A DNA stretch of 64,000 bases. Origin: Microvirga sp. TS319 (lineage in GTDB: Bacteria; Pseudomonadota; Alphaproteobacteria; Rhizobiales; Beijerinckiaceae). The translations under genes were made by a program, and so were the position numbers. The stretch is from NCBI RefSeq assembly GCF_041276405.1, contig NZ_JBGGGT010000001.1, forward strand, positions 1 through 64,000, given 5' to 3'. Numbering within the stretch: the stretch's first letter is position 1; the number at the start of each line of letters is the position of its first letter. The notes under the pieces are model-generated. The model was not told where the DNA came from. It was given only the letters and a program-made list of their open reading frames with translations, and made no database searches. This document shows positions 17,354 to 27,124 of this stretch, piece by piece.

Positions 17354-18402
17354 CCGCACTCGCGACCTTCATTCTGCGCCGGCGTGGCGGCACCGGCTGG
17401 CATTGGACCGATGTTCTGGCCTATATCTGGCTCGCTATGGGCCTCGTCCTGATGTTCGGTCCGGTCCTCTGGCTTGTGGTCTCGTCCTTCAAGTCGCCGG
17501 GGGCTCTCGCGGAATTCCCACCGACTTTTCTGCCGCTCGGCACACAGACCGCGATGGTTCAAGGCCACGATAACCCGCTGCCGCTCTATCGGGTGGTGCA
17601 AGGCGACGGCACCGAGCGGGTTCTCGCCCAGGTGCGGCGAGTCGGCATCATGGCGCAGATGATCGATCCGGGGAATCCAGATACCGTCATCCGCGTGCCG
17701 ATCGACAAGCGCATGCCGGTTCGCGAGATCAGCCTCGCCACCACGAACTACAGCGAGCCGCTGCAGCAGTTCGACTTCGTGCGCTATTTTCAAAACTCAC
17801 TCTTCGTGACCATCACGGCAACTCTCATAACGCTCGTGGTGAATTCCATGGCGGCCTACGCCCTCTCGAAATATGAGTTCAAGGGCCGAACGGCGGTGCT
17901 CGGCATCATTCTCGCCACCTTGATGGTGCCCCTGTCCGTCATCGTCGTGCCACTCTATCTCGTGGTGAATTCACTCAACCTGTTCGATACGCTTTGGGGC
18001 GTGATCTTGCCGACAGTTGCGACACCGACCGGCGTGTTCCTGCTGCGGCAATACATGCTCACGATTCCTGACGAGCTGCTTGATGCGGCGCGGATGGACA
18101 AAGCGTCGGAGTGGCAGATCTACTGGCGCATTATCCTGCCGCTCGCGGCTCCGGCATTGGCCGTGCTCGCCATCTTCTCCGTGATGTGGCGATGGAACGA
18201 TTTCCTGTGGCCGCTGATCGTTCTATCCCGCAAGGAGAACTATACCTTGCAAGTCGGTCTCAATGCCTTCTCGGGCGAATTGAACGTGCAATGGCACTAC
18301 GTGCTGGCCATGACGGTTCTGTCGATCATTCCAGTCGCCGTCATCTTCCTGTTCCTCCAGCGCTATATCACTGCAGGCATCGCCAATACGGGTCTGAAAT
18401 GA
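17350..18402 (+). CDS. Sugar ABC transporter permease (MalG/UgpE-like) with an enlarged periplasmic loop
   Basis: A 350-residue partner permease. The EAA-type loop reads DAARMDKASEWQIYWRIILPLAAP near residue 240. The last helix ends in a MalG-like RYITAGIANTGLK tail. Between the first helix (WLVVSSFKS) and the second lies an insertion of roughly 90 residues (about 55-145) of hydrophilic, beta-like sequence. It is longer than in short MalG homologues but like the P2-type loop of some alpha-glucoside or oligosaccharide permeases. It forms the membrane channel with the upstream permease and is powered by the ATPase downstream. Confidence 0.92.
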   Translation: MTALATFILRRRGGTGWHWTDVLAYIWLAMGLVLMFGPVLWLVVSSFKSPGALAEFPPTFLPLGTQTAMVQGHDNPLPLYRVVQGDGTERVLAQVRRVGIMAQMIDPGNPDTVIRVPIDKRMPVREISLATTNYSEPLQQFDFVRYFQNSLFVTITATLITLVVNSMAAYALSKYEFKGRTAVLGIILATLMVPLSVIVVPLYLVVNSLNLFDTLWGVILPTVATPTGVFLLRQYMLTIPDELLDAARMDKASEWQIYWRIILPLAAPALAVLAIFSVMWRWNDFLWPLIVLSRKENYTLQVGLNAFSGELNVQWHYVLAMTVLSIIPVAVIFLFLQRYITAGIANTGLK

Positions 18403-18430
18403 TGCGCGCCGAATCCAGAAAGACCATGCC

Positions 18431-19519
18431 GTGAGCCACCTTGTTCTTCGCCATGTCATAAAGGAGTACGGTGCCGTGCGGGTGCTGCATGGCATCGATC
18501 TCGAAGTCAGGGACGGCGAATTCGTGGTCTTCGTCGGCCCGTCCGGCTGCGGAAAATCCACGTTGCTGCGGACGATTGCGGGGCTCGAGCGCACAAGCTC
18601 AGGCGAGATCAGGCTCGACGACCGGCTCGTCAATGAAGTTTCGGCTGCTGACCGGGGACTCGCCATGGTGTTCCAGTCCTATGCGCTCTACCCACACATG
18701 AGCGTGCGCCAAAATCTGGCTTTCGGGCTGGAGAACACCCGAATGCCGCGAGATGAGATCGACAGGCGCGTATCCGAGGCCGCCAAGATGCTGCTGATCG
18801 AGCCGCTTCTGAACCGCAAGCCACGCCAGCTCTCCGGCGGTCAGCGCCAGCGCGTCGCGATCGGTCGCGCGATCGTGCGCCGGCCTGGGATCTTTCTCCT
18901 CGACGAGCCCCTGTCCAATCTCGATGCGGAGCTGCGCGTGGTGATGCGTGCAGAGCTCGCCGCACTCCATAAGCGCCTTGGCGCTACGATGATTTATGTC
19001 ACGCATGATCAGACGGAGGCCATGACACTTGCCGATCGCATAGTCGTTCTGCGCGACGGCAAGATCGAGCAGGTCGGCACGCCGCTCGAGCTCTACAACA
19101 ATCCCGCCAATCGTTTCGTGGCTGGATTCATCGGTTCGCCGCGCATGAATTTCATCGAGGCCGAGATCATTCCCGTTCCTGGCGGGATCGGAATCCAGGT
19201 CAGCGGGAAGCCGCAGAAGTTGCCATCTCTCGACCTCGCGCCCGGCTCCAGGATCGTCCTCGGCATCCGACCGCACGCCGCAACCGTTACGGAAAGTGAT
19301 CAGGGCACCCTTCCGCTTGAGCTTACCCTTGTCGAGCAGCTTGGTGCGGAAACGATCCTGCACGGCAAGACGGATCGTGGGGAGACATTCACGGTATCGG
19401 CGCCGGGGCAGCGGCGCTTCTCCATAGGGGAGCGGATCGGCATTGAGGTCGCCCCCGAGGCGATGCATGTTTTCGATGCAGAAGGCAAAGCTCTGCCGCG
19501 CGTCTCACATGACGCTTGA
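18431..19519 (+). CDS. Sugar ABC transporter ATP-binding protein (UgpC/MalK-like)
   Basis: A 362-residue ATPase. It has Walker A GPSGCGKST near residue 40, Q-loop VFQSYALYPHMSV, signature LSGGQRQRVAIGRAI, Walker B IFLLDEPLSNLD and the switch His in YVTHDQTEA. A C-terminal TOBE/MOP-like regulatory extension of about 120 residues follows, as in MalK/UgpC. The start is GTG 18431; an ATG five bases upstream is out of frame. It completes the importer (binding protein, two permeases, ATPase) and is likely cotranscribed with the genes upstream. Confidence 0.93.
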   Translation: MSHLVLRHVIKEYGAVRVLHGIDLEVRDGEFVVFVGPSGCGKSTLLRTIAGLERTSSGEIRLDDRLVNEVSAADRGLAMVFQSYALYPHMSVRQNLAFGLENTRMPRDEIDRRVSEAAKMLLIEPLLNRKPRQLSGGQRQRVAIGRAIVRRPGIFLLDEPLSNLDAELRVVMRAELAALHKRLGATMIYVTHDQTEAMTLADRIVVLRDGKIEQVGTPLELYNNPANRFVAGFIGSPRMNFIEAEIIPVPGGIGIQVSGKPQKLPSLDLAPGSRIVLGIRPHAATVTESDQGTLPLELTLVEQLGAETILHGKTDRGETFTVSAPGQRRFSIGERIGIEVAPEAMHVFDAEGKALPRVSHDA

Positions 19520-19600
19520 GAGTTTGGACACTGCCGCCCTTTGCAGACCACAGCGGCAGCATCGATAAAACGCTATCGTGATTTTCAAGGTGCAACGATC

Positions 19601-20359
19601 ATGTCAGTTTCTTTCGATCTGCAAGGCAAGAGGGCAGTGGTTACGGGAGCCAATACGGGCATTGGGCAGGCGATCGCCGTTGCTCTGGCCGAGGCCGGCG
19701 CCTCCATCGTCGGCGTCGGTCGCTCGCCGATGGATGAGACGGAGGCGCAGGTTCGTGCATCGGGATCGACATTTGACTCCGTCAGAGCTGATCTTTCGAG
19801 CCTCGAGCCGATCGAGAAAGTCATGAGTGCCGCGAAGGAAGGCGGCGGGCGGATCGATATTCTCGTCAACAATGCCGGAATCATCCGACGTGCGGACGCT
19901 ATCGATTTTACCGAAGCCGACTGGGATGACGTGATGAACGTCAATCTCAAGTCCGTATTCTTCCTGTGTCAGGCGGCGGCCCGACATATGCTGGCGGATG
20001 GAAAGGGCGGCAGGATCATCAACATTGCTTCGCTTCTCTCCTTCCAGGGGGGTATTCGCATTCCCTCCTATACGGCAAGCAAAAGCGGGCTCGCCGGCCT
20101 CACGCGCCTTCTGTCGAACGAGTGGGCGGCCAAGGGAATCAATGTCAACGCCATCGCGCCGGGTTATATCGAGACCAACAACACCGAACCGTTGCGGCAG
20201 GACCAGAAGCGTAGCTCCGAGATCCTTGGGCGCATTCCGGCTGGGCGCTGGGGTCAGCCGGAGGATATCGGAGGAGCGGCAGTCTTCCTGGCCTCACAGG
20301 CAGCGAACTATATTCACGGCATCGTCCTGCCGGTCGATGGAGGGTGGCTGGCCCGCTAG
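19601..20359 (+). CDS. kduD: 2-deoxy-D-gluconate 3-dehydrogenase KduD (SDR family)
   Basis: A 252-residue classical short-chain dehydrogenase matching KduD in length and sequence. It has the cofactor motif TGANTGIGQAIA near residue 14, NNAGIIRR, the catalytic YTASKSGLAGLTRLLSNEWA block, the typical APGYIETNNTEPLR and a terminal VDGGWLAR. It reduces 2,5-diketo-3-deoxygluconate to KDG, the step after KduI. The start is ATG 19601 (MSVSFDL) with AAGGTG upstream; a frame extension of 20 residues is unlikely. A kinase (KdgK) and aldolase (Eda) for KDG are not in this window. The stop codon TAG is the edge of a palindromic repeat element. Confidence 0.94.
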   Translation: MSVSFDLQGKRAVVTGANTGIGQAIAVALAEAGASIVGVGRSPMDETEAQVRASGSTFDSVRADLSSLEPIEKVMSAAKEGGGRIDILVNNAGIIRRADAIDFTEADWDDVMNVNLKSVFFLCQAAARHMLADGKGGRIINIASLLSFQGGIRIPSYTASKSGLAGLTRLLSNEWAAKGINVNAIAPGYIETNNTEPLRQDQKRSSEILGRIPAGRWGQPEDIGGAAVFLASQAANYIHGIVLPVDGGWLAR

Positions 20360-20657
20360 AGCCTTTTCCATGAACTTCGGTTCACGGAAAAGGCATTTGT
20401 TGTTTGAGAAAGACGCCTTTTCTTCGCAAAACCGGCATCCACTTTTGCGGAAAAGGCTCTAGCGCATCGTGCGAAAAAGTGGACCCGGTTTTTCGCGAGA
20501 ACGGTGCGCCCCTCGAAACGGGAGCCTCGGACGTGAAAAGTGGGAGCCGGCTTTGCGTGAAAAGACGTGCAAGACCATAGACTGACAGCATCGCATATGG
20601 GTTCGATTTCACGCCCGGCGCTGTAGCGCGGCCCGCTGGGTCCGCACGATGCTCTAG
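20360..20657 (+). repeat. Dispersed palindromic repeat, copy 4 (compound)
   Basis: An AGAGCCTTTTCC...GGAAAAGGCTCTAG pair of hairpins is followed by AGCGCATCGTGCGAAAAAGTGG and the GACCCGGTTTTTCGCGAG block. Then come CTCGGACGTGAAAAGTGGG, GACCATAGACTGACAG, GGGTTCGATTTCACGC and GCACGATGCTCTAGG. This is a composite of several sub-elements and is shared in part with 49216-49425 and 31346-31462. It fills most of the 484-bp space between kduD and the TetR gene. The remaining bases (20658-20843) show nothing. Confidence 0.8.
20361..20394 (+). terminator. Strong hairpin directly after kduD
   Basis: GCCTTTTCCATGAAC pairs with GTTCACGGAAAAGGC around a TTCG tetraloop, a 15-bp stem with one mismatch. It starts two bases after the stop codon and could terminate the operon. 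It is also the first hairpin of the repeat element that follows. Confidence 0.6.
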
Positions 20658-20843
20658 GCGCGCCACAGCAGAAGTGACCGGGAGCAGCCCCGCACCGAGG
20701 GTCTATCCGTTTCGGTGATGTGGAGGACCGGCGCTGGTCAGTGAAACGCAGCGCCGGTACGAAACCGATAGCCCTCGATGCGAGGGAGGGATCTGTCGCT
20801 GCGAGGGGGCACAGGATCGCAACAGATCCAAGCGGGAGTGCGC

Positions 20844-21482
20844 TTACGGGAAGGGCGCATTGTCAGGCCGGGGTAGAAGGCCATTGAGAAGAAGATCCAC
20901 CGCGATCTCGAAATGCCGTTCCATGTCGATGGGGCGGCGATCCGAAAACAAAAGCATCGAAATGTTCAGGGACAGAGCAGGCGCGAGCAGAAGTTCGGGG
21001 AACTCCAAAATGGAGGACGGACGGATCTCACCCTTCGTCGATCCAGCCTCGAGGCTTTGGCGCAAGCGTTTGACCACCGGACCCATGAAATTCTGGTGAT
21101 GCTCGTCGATCAATTCCGGGAACCGGCTTGCCTCGGCGATCAGCAGCCGAAAAATCTCTCGGCTCCGTGGATCGGTGGAAAGAATCCGATACAGGTAGCA
21201 AAGGTAGGCGCGCAGGAATTCCGGAGCGGTCGATGAACTGCTTGCAGCGAATTCTTCGGCTTGAACATGGAGTGGCCGTGAGAACTCCCGGACCATCGCC
21301 ACGAAGACCTGCTCCTTGTTCTCGAAATAGAAGTAGATCGTACCTTTGGTGACCCCGGCACGAGCCGCGACATCCTCAAGACGCGTGGCGGCGTAACCCT
21401 TCTGGACGAATTCCTCGAAGGCTGCCTCTAGGATCTCTCCGGGACGTTCTGCCTTGCGGCGGGCTCTGACACCTCCGGTCAT
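20844..21482 (-). CDS. TetR/AcrR-family repressor of the RND efflux operon
   Basis: A 212-residue TetR-type regulator. The HTH region is clear: EILEAAFEEFVQKGYAATRLEDVAARAGVTKGTIYFYFENKEQVFVAMV. The start is taken as ATG 21482 (MTGGVRARR), behind a GA-rich ribosome site. The frame is open 21 codons further up to 21545, but no ribosome site is seen there. It is divergent from the RND adaptor gene. The shared space holds a GTCAA-N6-TTGAC inverted repeat that overlaps a plausible -35. It most likely represses the pump, as AcrR-type proteins do, and is released by a pump substrate. Confidence 0.92.
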   Translation of the reverse strand: MTGGVRARRKAERPGEILEAAFEEFVQKGYAATRLEDVAARAGVTKGTIYFYFENKEQVFVAMVREFSRPLHVQAEEFAASSSSTAPEFLRAYLCYLYRILSTDPRSREIFRLLIAEASRFPELIDEHHQNFMGPVVKRLRQSLEAGSTKGEIRPSSILEFPELLLAPALSLNISMLLFSDRRPIDMERHFEIAVDLLLNGLLPRPDNAPFP

Positions 21483-21637
21483 TCGATCGCTCTCATCCTT
21501 CCCTTGCTGAACGCAGGCGCCCATGGGTTTTCCCAGCACGATCATTCAGGACAGGCAGTGGGGCGACGCACAACAGGCACCCTTCTGCTTCCACCATCTT
21601 GCTGGCCCACCAAGGTTTACAACTGGCTGACCCATAG

Positions 21638-21672
21638 GTCAATAAATGTTGACTAACCCGTAAGTCAATGAA
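21638..21672. promoter_or_regulatory. Candidate TetR operator and promoter of the RND operon
   Basis: GTCAA (21638-21642) and TTGAC (21649-21653) form an inverted repeat with a 6-bp spacer. A further GTCAA half-site lies at 21664-21668. The TTGACT (21649-21654) can serve as a -35, with an A/T-rich AATATAT stretch about 16-17 bp further. Binding here would block the promoter. Confidence 0.55.
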
Positions 21673-21708
21673 TATATGCGGCGCACAATCAATCAACCGA
21701 GTCTCCCG

Positions 21709-22878
21709 ATGACCCGCCTCCTAATGTCGGCAGCCCGTCTCCTTTTGCCCGCAACCCTGCTCCTCACCTACCTCTCAGCAGCCAGCGCGCAGCAACCCGG
21801 AGGGGCTCAAATGCCGCCCCCGCAGGTGACTGTGACGAAGGTTGAGGCGAAGGAAGTACCTGTCACCTATGAGTATGCGGCCCGGATCTCGGCTCATCGC
21901 GAGGTCCAGGTCAGGGCGCGTGTTGGCGGGATTCTGCTCAAGCGCAACTTCAACGAAGGCGCAAGCGTCAAGGCCGGGCAGGTCCTGTTCGAGATCGATC
22001 CCGCTCCTTTCGAGGCCGAGCTTGCCCGTGCCAAGGCGCAGCTTCAACAGGCCCAGGCGCAATACAACCAGGCCGTCCGCGATGCGGAACGCGCCCTGCA
22101 GCTCTATGCAAAGGGCGCAGGCAGCGAGAAGGCCCGCGACGACGCGATCTCGGCCAAGGAGCTTGGCGCCGCCGCCGTCGCGGCTGCCGAAGCACAGATG
22201 CGCACGGCCCAGCTCAATCTCGACTACACCCAGGTCAAAGCGCCTATCAGCGGCATCACCAGCCTGGAGCAGGTGCCGGAAGGCAGCCTGATCGGTACCG
22301 CTGGGGACAGCAGCCTGCTGACCTCGATTACCGAGCTCGATCCCGTCTACGTGAACTTCTCGTTCGCCGATCGGGAAGGCAGCGAGATCCGGCGCATCCT
22401 CGATACCCGGTCCTCGAACGCGTCGCCGACCAAGAACCTCAAGGTCAAAATTACCTTCGGCGACGGACAGCCCTACGATCAGGACGGCACCATCGACTTC
22501 ACGTCCAGCAGCATCGACACCGAAACCGGAACTCTGCAGGCCCGCGCCATCGTCAAGAACTCCGATCGCCGTCTTGTCCCCGGCCAGTTCGTGCGTGCGA
22601 CCGTGACCGGACTGACCCTCAATGACGCCATCGTGGTGCCCGAGGCGGCCGTGATGCAGGGCCCGCAGGGGCAGTTCGTCTATGCCGTGAATGAAAGCGG
22701 TCACGCGGAGGTGCGTCCGGTTCAGCTCCGCCGACAGGTCGAGGGCGGCTGGATCGTCGCCTCGGGCCTAAGATCGGGCGACAAGGTCGTCACCGAGGGC
22801 GTCATCAAGGTCCGTCCTGGCGCGCCGGTGACAGCCACGGTCGCCTCCAACGACACTAGCGTGGTGGTAAAGCAGTGA
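21709..22878 (+). CDS. RND efflux periplasmic adaptor (AcrA/MexE-like)
   Basis: A 389-residue membrane-fusion protein. The start is taken as ATG 21709, since an ATG at 21676 lies in the likely promoter. The N-terminus is a signal peptide ([28 protein letters not shown]). The lipoyl/coiled-coil order is visible: [33 protein letters not shown], the helical hairpin with [24 protein letters not shown], then [12 protein letters not shown] and the beta-barrel. It bridges the inner-membrane pump to an outer-membrane channel. No outer-membrane factor gene is present nearby. It overlaps the pump gene as GTGA. Confidence 0.93.
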   Translation: MTRLLMSAARLLLPATLLLTYLSAASAQQPGGAQMPPPQVTVTKVEAKEVPVTYEYAARISAHREVQVRARVGGILLKRNFNEGASVKAGQVLFEIDPAPFEAELARAKAQLQQAQAQYNQAVRDAERALQLYAKGAGSEKARDDAISAKELGAAAVAAAEAQMRTAQLNLDYTQVKAPISGITSLEQVPEGSLIGTAGDSSLLTSITELDPVYVNFSFADREGSEIRRILDTRSSNASPTKNLKVKITFGDGQPYDQDGTIDFTSSSIDTETGTLQARAIVKNSDRRLVPGQFVRATVTGLTLNDAIVVPEAAVMQGPQGQFVYAVNESGHAEVRPVQLRRQVEGGWIVASGLRSGDKVVTEGVIKVRPGAPVTATVASNDTSVVVKQ

Positions 22879-25800
22879 ACCCGCGTTTCTTCATTGATCG
22901 GCCGGTCTTCGCCGCCGTCATCTCCATCGTCATTGTTCTCGCCGGCGCCCTTGCCATCCGGGTGCTGCCGATTGCGCAGTATCCCGAGCTGACGCCGCCT
23001 CAGGTGGTCGTCAGCGCCACCTATCCCGGCGCGAGCGCCGAGACGGTGGCTCAGACGGTGGCCGCACCCCTGGAGCAGCAGATCAACGGCGTGGAGGGCA
23101 TGCTCTACATGCAGTCCTCGAACTCGAGCGCCGGTACGATGCAGCTGACCGTGACCTTCGCTCTCGGCACGGATCCGGACCAGGCCACCATCGACGTCAA
23201 CAATCGCGTGCAGCGCGCGACCCCGCTTCTGCCCTCTGAAGTGACACGCCAGGGCGTCACCGTTGCCAAGCGCTCGACCTCGATCCTCGGCATGGTTGCG
23301 ATGTTCTCGAAGGATCCGCGCTATGACCGGACTTATGTCGGCAACTATGCGCTCCTGAATGTCATCGACGAGCTCAAGCGCATCCCGGGCGTCGGCGACG
23401 CCTCGGCCCTCGGTTCGCTCGATTACTCGATGCGCATTTGGCTGCGCCCGGACAAGCTCGCGCAATACAAGCTGACGCCGACCGATGTCGCTGCCGCGAT
23501 CCGTGAACAGAACGCTCAGTTCGCCGCCGGCCGCTTCGGCGACGAGCCGACCGACAAGTCGGTCGCCTTCACGTACTCGGCCACGACCATGGGCCGCCTG
23601 CCCGACAGGGAGGCGTTCGAGAACATCATCCTGCGCTCGGACGCGAACGCCGCGGCGCTGCGCCTCAAGGACGTCGCCCGTGTCGAGCTCGGTGCGCAGA
23701 GCTACACGGTCACAGCCGAGCTCAACGGGACACCGGCCGTCCCCATTGCCGTGTATCTCCAGCCTGGTGCCAACGCGCTCGCCACCATGGAGGCGCTCAC
23801 CGCCCGCATGGAGGAGCTCAAGCAGGCCTTCCCAGAGGGGATCGATTATCAAATCCCGTTCGACACGACCAAGTTCATCAAGGTCTCGGTCGAGGAGGTC
23901 ATCCATACCTTCATTGAGGCCATCGTGCTGGTCGTCGCCGTCGTGTTCCTGTTCCTGCAGAACTGGCGCGCCACTCTGATCCCGGTCATTGCCGTGCCGA
24001 TCTCGATCATCGGGACCTTCGCAGGCATGTACCTGTTCGGCTTCTCCATCAACCTGCTGACCCTGTTCGGCCTGGTGCTGGCCATCGGCATCGTGGTGGA
24101 CGACGCCATCGTGGTGCTGGAGAACGTCGAGCGCATCATGTCGACGGAGCGCTTGCCGCCGCGTCAAGCCGCCATCAAGGCCATGGGCGAGGTCACGGGA
24201 CCGGTCATCGCCATCGTGCTGGTGCTGTGCGCCGTGTTCGTGCCCGTCACGTTCATGGGGGGACTGGCCGGCGAGATGTACAAGCAGTTCGCCGTCACCA
24301 TCGCGATCTCCGTGACGATCTCCGGCATTGTCGCGCTTACACTGACGCCCGCACTATGTGCGCTGATCCTCAAGCCGGGCCACCAGGAGCCGGCTCTGCC
24401 GTTCCGATTGTTCAACCGCGCCTTCGACCGGCTCACCGCCGGCTATACGGCCGGGGTGCGCTTTCTGGTGCGCCGCGTCGTCGTAGGCCTGCTGATCTCG
24501 GCGGGTGTTGTCGGCGCGACCGGATACCTCTTCATGACCATTCCGGGCTCGCTCGTGCCGGACGAGGACCAGGGTGTTCTGTTCAGCATTGCGATTCTGC
24601 CGCCTGCGGCCTCGCTGAGCCGCACCCAGGCGGTCGTGGACACGGCCAGCCAGAACTTCCGGAACCATCCAGCCGTGGAGAACGTCTTTGCGGTCTCGGG
24701 CTTCGACCTGCTCTCCGGGAGCATGAAGACCAGCGCAGGCACCTCCTTCGTGTCGCTGAAGGATTGGGCCGAGCGGGTGGCGCCGGAGCTCGACGCTCGC
24801 AAGCTGGCGGGACCGTTCATCGGCATGAATGCCGGCATCAAGGACGGCATGGTGCTCGCCTTCAATCCGCCGCCCATCATGGGGCTGAGCACAACGGGCG
24901 GTTTTGAGCTCTATCTGCAGGATCGTACGGGCGGTGGCGTCGCAAGCCTCAACGCGGCCACCGCGAAACTGGTCGAAGCCGCCTCCAAGCGTCCGGAGCT
25001 CGCTGGCGTAAGGACGACTTTCGATACGAACGTTCCGCAATACAGGATCGATCTCGACCGGGAAAAGGCGAAGGCCTTGAATGTGCCGATCAACTCGGTC
25101 TTCGAGGCCATGCAGAGCACGTTCGGCAACCTTTACGTGAACGACTTCACGCTGTTCGGCCGCAACTACCGCGTGATGCTGCAATCGGAATCGAACTTCC
25201 GTCAGACTCCGGACGATCTCAGGCACGTCTTCGTCAAGGCGGGTTCGGGCAGCATGATCCCGCTCAGCACGCTCGTGACGGTCGAGCGGGTCATCGGCCC
25301 CGATCAGCTGGAGCGCTTCAACGCCTTCAATGCCGCCAAGGTGACGGGCAATCCTGCCCCCGGTTACACGTCGGGCCAAGCCATCGCGGCGATGCAGGAG
25401 GTGGCCCGGGAGGCGCTGCCGGAGGGCTTCCAGATTGCCTGGACGGGCTCCGCCTATCAGGAGCTGGAGACGGGCGGCACCGGATCCCAGGCGATGATCT
25501 TCGGCCTCGTCATGGTGTTCCTGATCCTGGCGGCGCAATACGAGAGGTGGAGCCTTCCCCTGGCGGTCATTACGGCAGTGCCCTTTGCCCTGTTCGGCGC
25601 TCTCGTGGCCATCTGGCTCCGCGGGCTGACCAACGACGTGTACTTCCAGATCGGACTGGTCACGCTCATTGGCCTCGCGGCGAAGAACGCGATCCTCATC
25701 GTGGAGTTTGCCGTCCTTCGAAGACAGGAAGGCGCGAACGCAATCGACGCAGCCATCGACGCGGCGCGTCTGCGCTTCCGCCCCATCGTGATGACGTCCC

Positions 25801-26021
25801 TCGCGTTCATTCTCGGTGTCGTTCCGCTCGCCGTCTCGACAGGCGCGGGCTCCGCGAGCCGCCATTCCATCGGCACGGGCGTCATCGGCGGTATGCTGGC
25901 CGCAACCTTCATCGCGACCTTCCTGATCCCGATGTTCTACCGCCTGATTGCATGGCGACAGCCGAAACCCAGGGACGACGAGGAAGCTCTGCCAATCGCA
26001 GCGCCGTCCGAGGCCTCATAA
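22875..26021 (+). CDS. RND multidrug efflux pump, inner-membrane subunit (AcrB/MexF-like)
   Basis: A 1048-residue HAE1-type proton/drug antiporter with the expected twelve membrane helices and two large periplasmic loops. The first residues [23 protein letters not shown] are typical. The proton-relay acid pair is in [17 protein letters not shown]. The second half mirrors the first ([14 protein letters not shown]). It expels toxic compounds from periplasm or membrane and acts with the adaptor upstream. The GTG start at 22875 overlaps the adaptor stop. An 11-bp hairpin follows the stop codon. Confidence 0.96.
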   Translation: MNPRFFIDRPVFAAVISIVIVLAGALAIRVLPIAQYPELTPPQVVVSATYPGASAETVAQTVAAPLEQQINGVEGMLYMQSSNSSAGTMQLTVTFALGTDPDQATIDVNNRVQRATPLLPSEVTRQGVTVAKRSTSILGMVAMFSKDPRYDRTYVGNYALLNVIDELKRIPGVGDASALGSLDYSMRIWLRPDKLAQYKLTPTDVAAAIREQNAQFAAGRFGDEPTDKSVAFTYSATTMGRLPDREAFENIILRSDANAAALRLKDVARVELGAQSYTVTAELNGTPAVPIAVYLQPGANALATMEALTARMEELKQAFPEGIDYQIPFDTTKFIKVSVEEVIHTFIEAIVLVVAVVFLFLQNWRATLIPVIAVPISIIGTFAGMYLFGFSINLLTLFGLVLAIGIVVDDAIVVLENVERIMSTERLPPRQAAIKAMGEVTGPVIAIVLVLCAVFVPVTFMGGLAGEMYKQFAVTIAISVTISGIVALTLTPALCALILKPGHQEPALPFRLFNRAFDRLTAGYTAGVRFLVRRVVVGLLISAGVVGATGYLFMTIPGSLVPDEDQGVLFSIAILPPAASLSRTQAVVDTASQNFRNHPAVENVFAVSGFDLLSGSMKTSAGTSFVSLKDWAERVAPELDARKLAGPFIGMNAGIKDGMVLAFNPPPIMGLSTTGGFELYLQDRTGGGVASLNAATAKLVEAASKRPELAGVRTTFDTNVPQYRIDLDREKAKALNVPINSVFEAMQSTFGNLYVNDFTLFGRNYRVMLQSESNFRQTPDDLRHVFVKAGSGSMIPLSTLVTVERVIGPDQLERFNAFNAAKVTGNPAPGYTSGQAIAAMQEVAREALPEGFQIAWTGSAYQELETGGTGSQAMIFGLVMVFLILAAQYERWSLPLAVITAVPFALFGALVAIWLRGLTNDVYFQIGLVTLIGLAAKNAILIVEFAVLRRQEGANAIDAAIDAARLRFRPIVMTSLAFILGVVPLAVSTGAGSASRHSIGTGVIGGMLAATFIATFLIPMFYRLIAWRQPKPRDDEEALPIAAPSEAS

Positions 26022-26033
26022 CATGACAGGAGT

Positions 26034-26070
26034 GGTCTGGTCGCCCTTCCGTCAGCAGAGCGGCCAGACC
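26034..26070 (+). terminator. Hairpin after the RND operon
   Basis: GGTCTGGTCGC (26034-26044) pairs with GCGGCCAGACC (26060-26070), an 11-bp stem with one G-U. There is no T-run, so it may be a Rho-assisted end or an operator for the TetR gene that starts 25 bp later. Confidence 0.4.
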
Positions 26071-26094
26071 GAATGAAGCCATCATCCTTGCACC

Positions 26095-26625
26095 ATGACA
26101 GCACAAACCGATCGTCCCTCCATCTCGGCCCATGATCGCATCCTGGACGCAGCCGAGGAACTGATCTGCACCGGTGGAATCGCTGGCTTCACGCTCGATG
26201 CCGTTGCTCACGCGGCAGGGCTCAGCAAAGGCGGCCTTCTATACCACTTCAGCTCCAAGGACAGTCTGATCTCGGGCCTGCAACGCCGCATGGCCTCGCG
26301 GCTCGAGCAGACGCTCCGGGACGCGGAGCGTCAACGGGAGCCGATCCTGGAGGCGTTCATCCGCGAATTGCGCCAGGACTACGAATCGGGCGGGCGTCGG
26401 TTTGCACCGCTGCTCCTGGCGCGTGAGCAGCAGGACCCATGCCATGAATTGCAGGCTTTGATGACCTGTCTCGTGCGGCAAAGCGGTCGGGAAGGCACGG
26501 AAGCGACCCTGCTCCTGTTGGCGGCCCTTGGGATGGTGCTCTCCAGTCTAGCCCGACTGCCCTGCATCAATTCGCAACAGGCTGCGGAACTCTTTGACGA
26601 GATGCTGGCAATTTGTAGCAAGTAG
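26095..26625 (+). CDS. TetR-family regulator
   Basis: A 176-residue regulator with a standard TetR HTH (HDRILDAAEELICTGGIAGFTLDAVAHAAGLSKGGLLYHFSSKDSLISGL, residues about 13-60). Its short C-terminal domain resembles the TetR_C_37-type tail seen in regulators next to efflux genes. It follows the RND pump by 73 bp on the same strand. It could be a second regulator of the pump, or of a gene elsewhere. Confidence 0.88.
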   Translation: MTAQTDRPSISAHDRILDAAEELICTGGIAGFTLDAVAHAAGLSKGGLLYHFSSKDSLISGLQRRMASRLEQTLRDAERQREPILEAFIRELRQDYESGGRRFAPLLLAREQQDPCHELQALMTCLVRQSGREGTEATLLLLAALGMVLSSLARLPCINSQQAAELFDEMLAICSK

Positions 26626-27124
26626 CCGAAGTGGGATCGGTCCGGACCGGAACAGGGCCAAGGGTGAGATCAAGGCCCGATTCTGCGCAAGGGCTCTTCT
26701 TCACGGGCGCTCGCCCAATTCTCGGGAAGTAGTCGGAACGACGGCCGCGATGTGCTATCGTTCTTCTGCTCCTCGGTGCTGAGCGACTTCCGAGGCTCGC
26801 CGATCGCTTCCGCTACGGTCTCGAACATTGCCTTGAGATGCGGCGATGGGGCTTTAGATAAATCCCCCGTGCCTCGGTATGCGAGAATCTCATCGTCGAA
26901 CAACGGTCAACGCCGGTCGCCTCGACTAGGCTATTGAGCCGGTTGCAGGACGATTCTGAGCTATGCAGTGAATCGGCGATGGTGGATCTGCATTCCCTGG
27001 GCGCGATACGTGGAAATTCCTTTCAGCGTGCCGTCTGAAAACCAAGGCCGCAGTGGACGTTCCTGAGGGTGATTGGCCTGCGCCAACTCAAATATTGAGT
27101 GCGCTCGTGCAGATATGAGGTGTC
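26626..27124. other. Intergenic stretch, no convincing gene
   Basis: About 500 bp. A 77-codon minus-strand frame (26670-26903, MFDDEILAYRGTGDLSKAPS...) has normal-looking codons but no recognised domain. It could be a small gene or a remnant. I see no repeat here. Confidence 0.4.

Noticed and set aside
22722..25865. Minus-strand frames of about 480 and 500 codons opposite the RND pump
   Set aside because: Shadows of the pump gene; repetitive Asp/Arg/His/Gly composition and no motif.
26670..26903. Possible 77-residue minus-strand gene
   Set aside because: Codon use is acceptable but there is no recognised family or ribosome site; left as a note in the gap entry.
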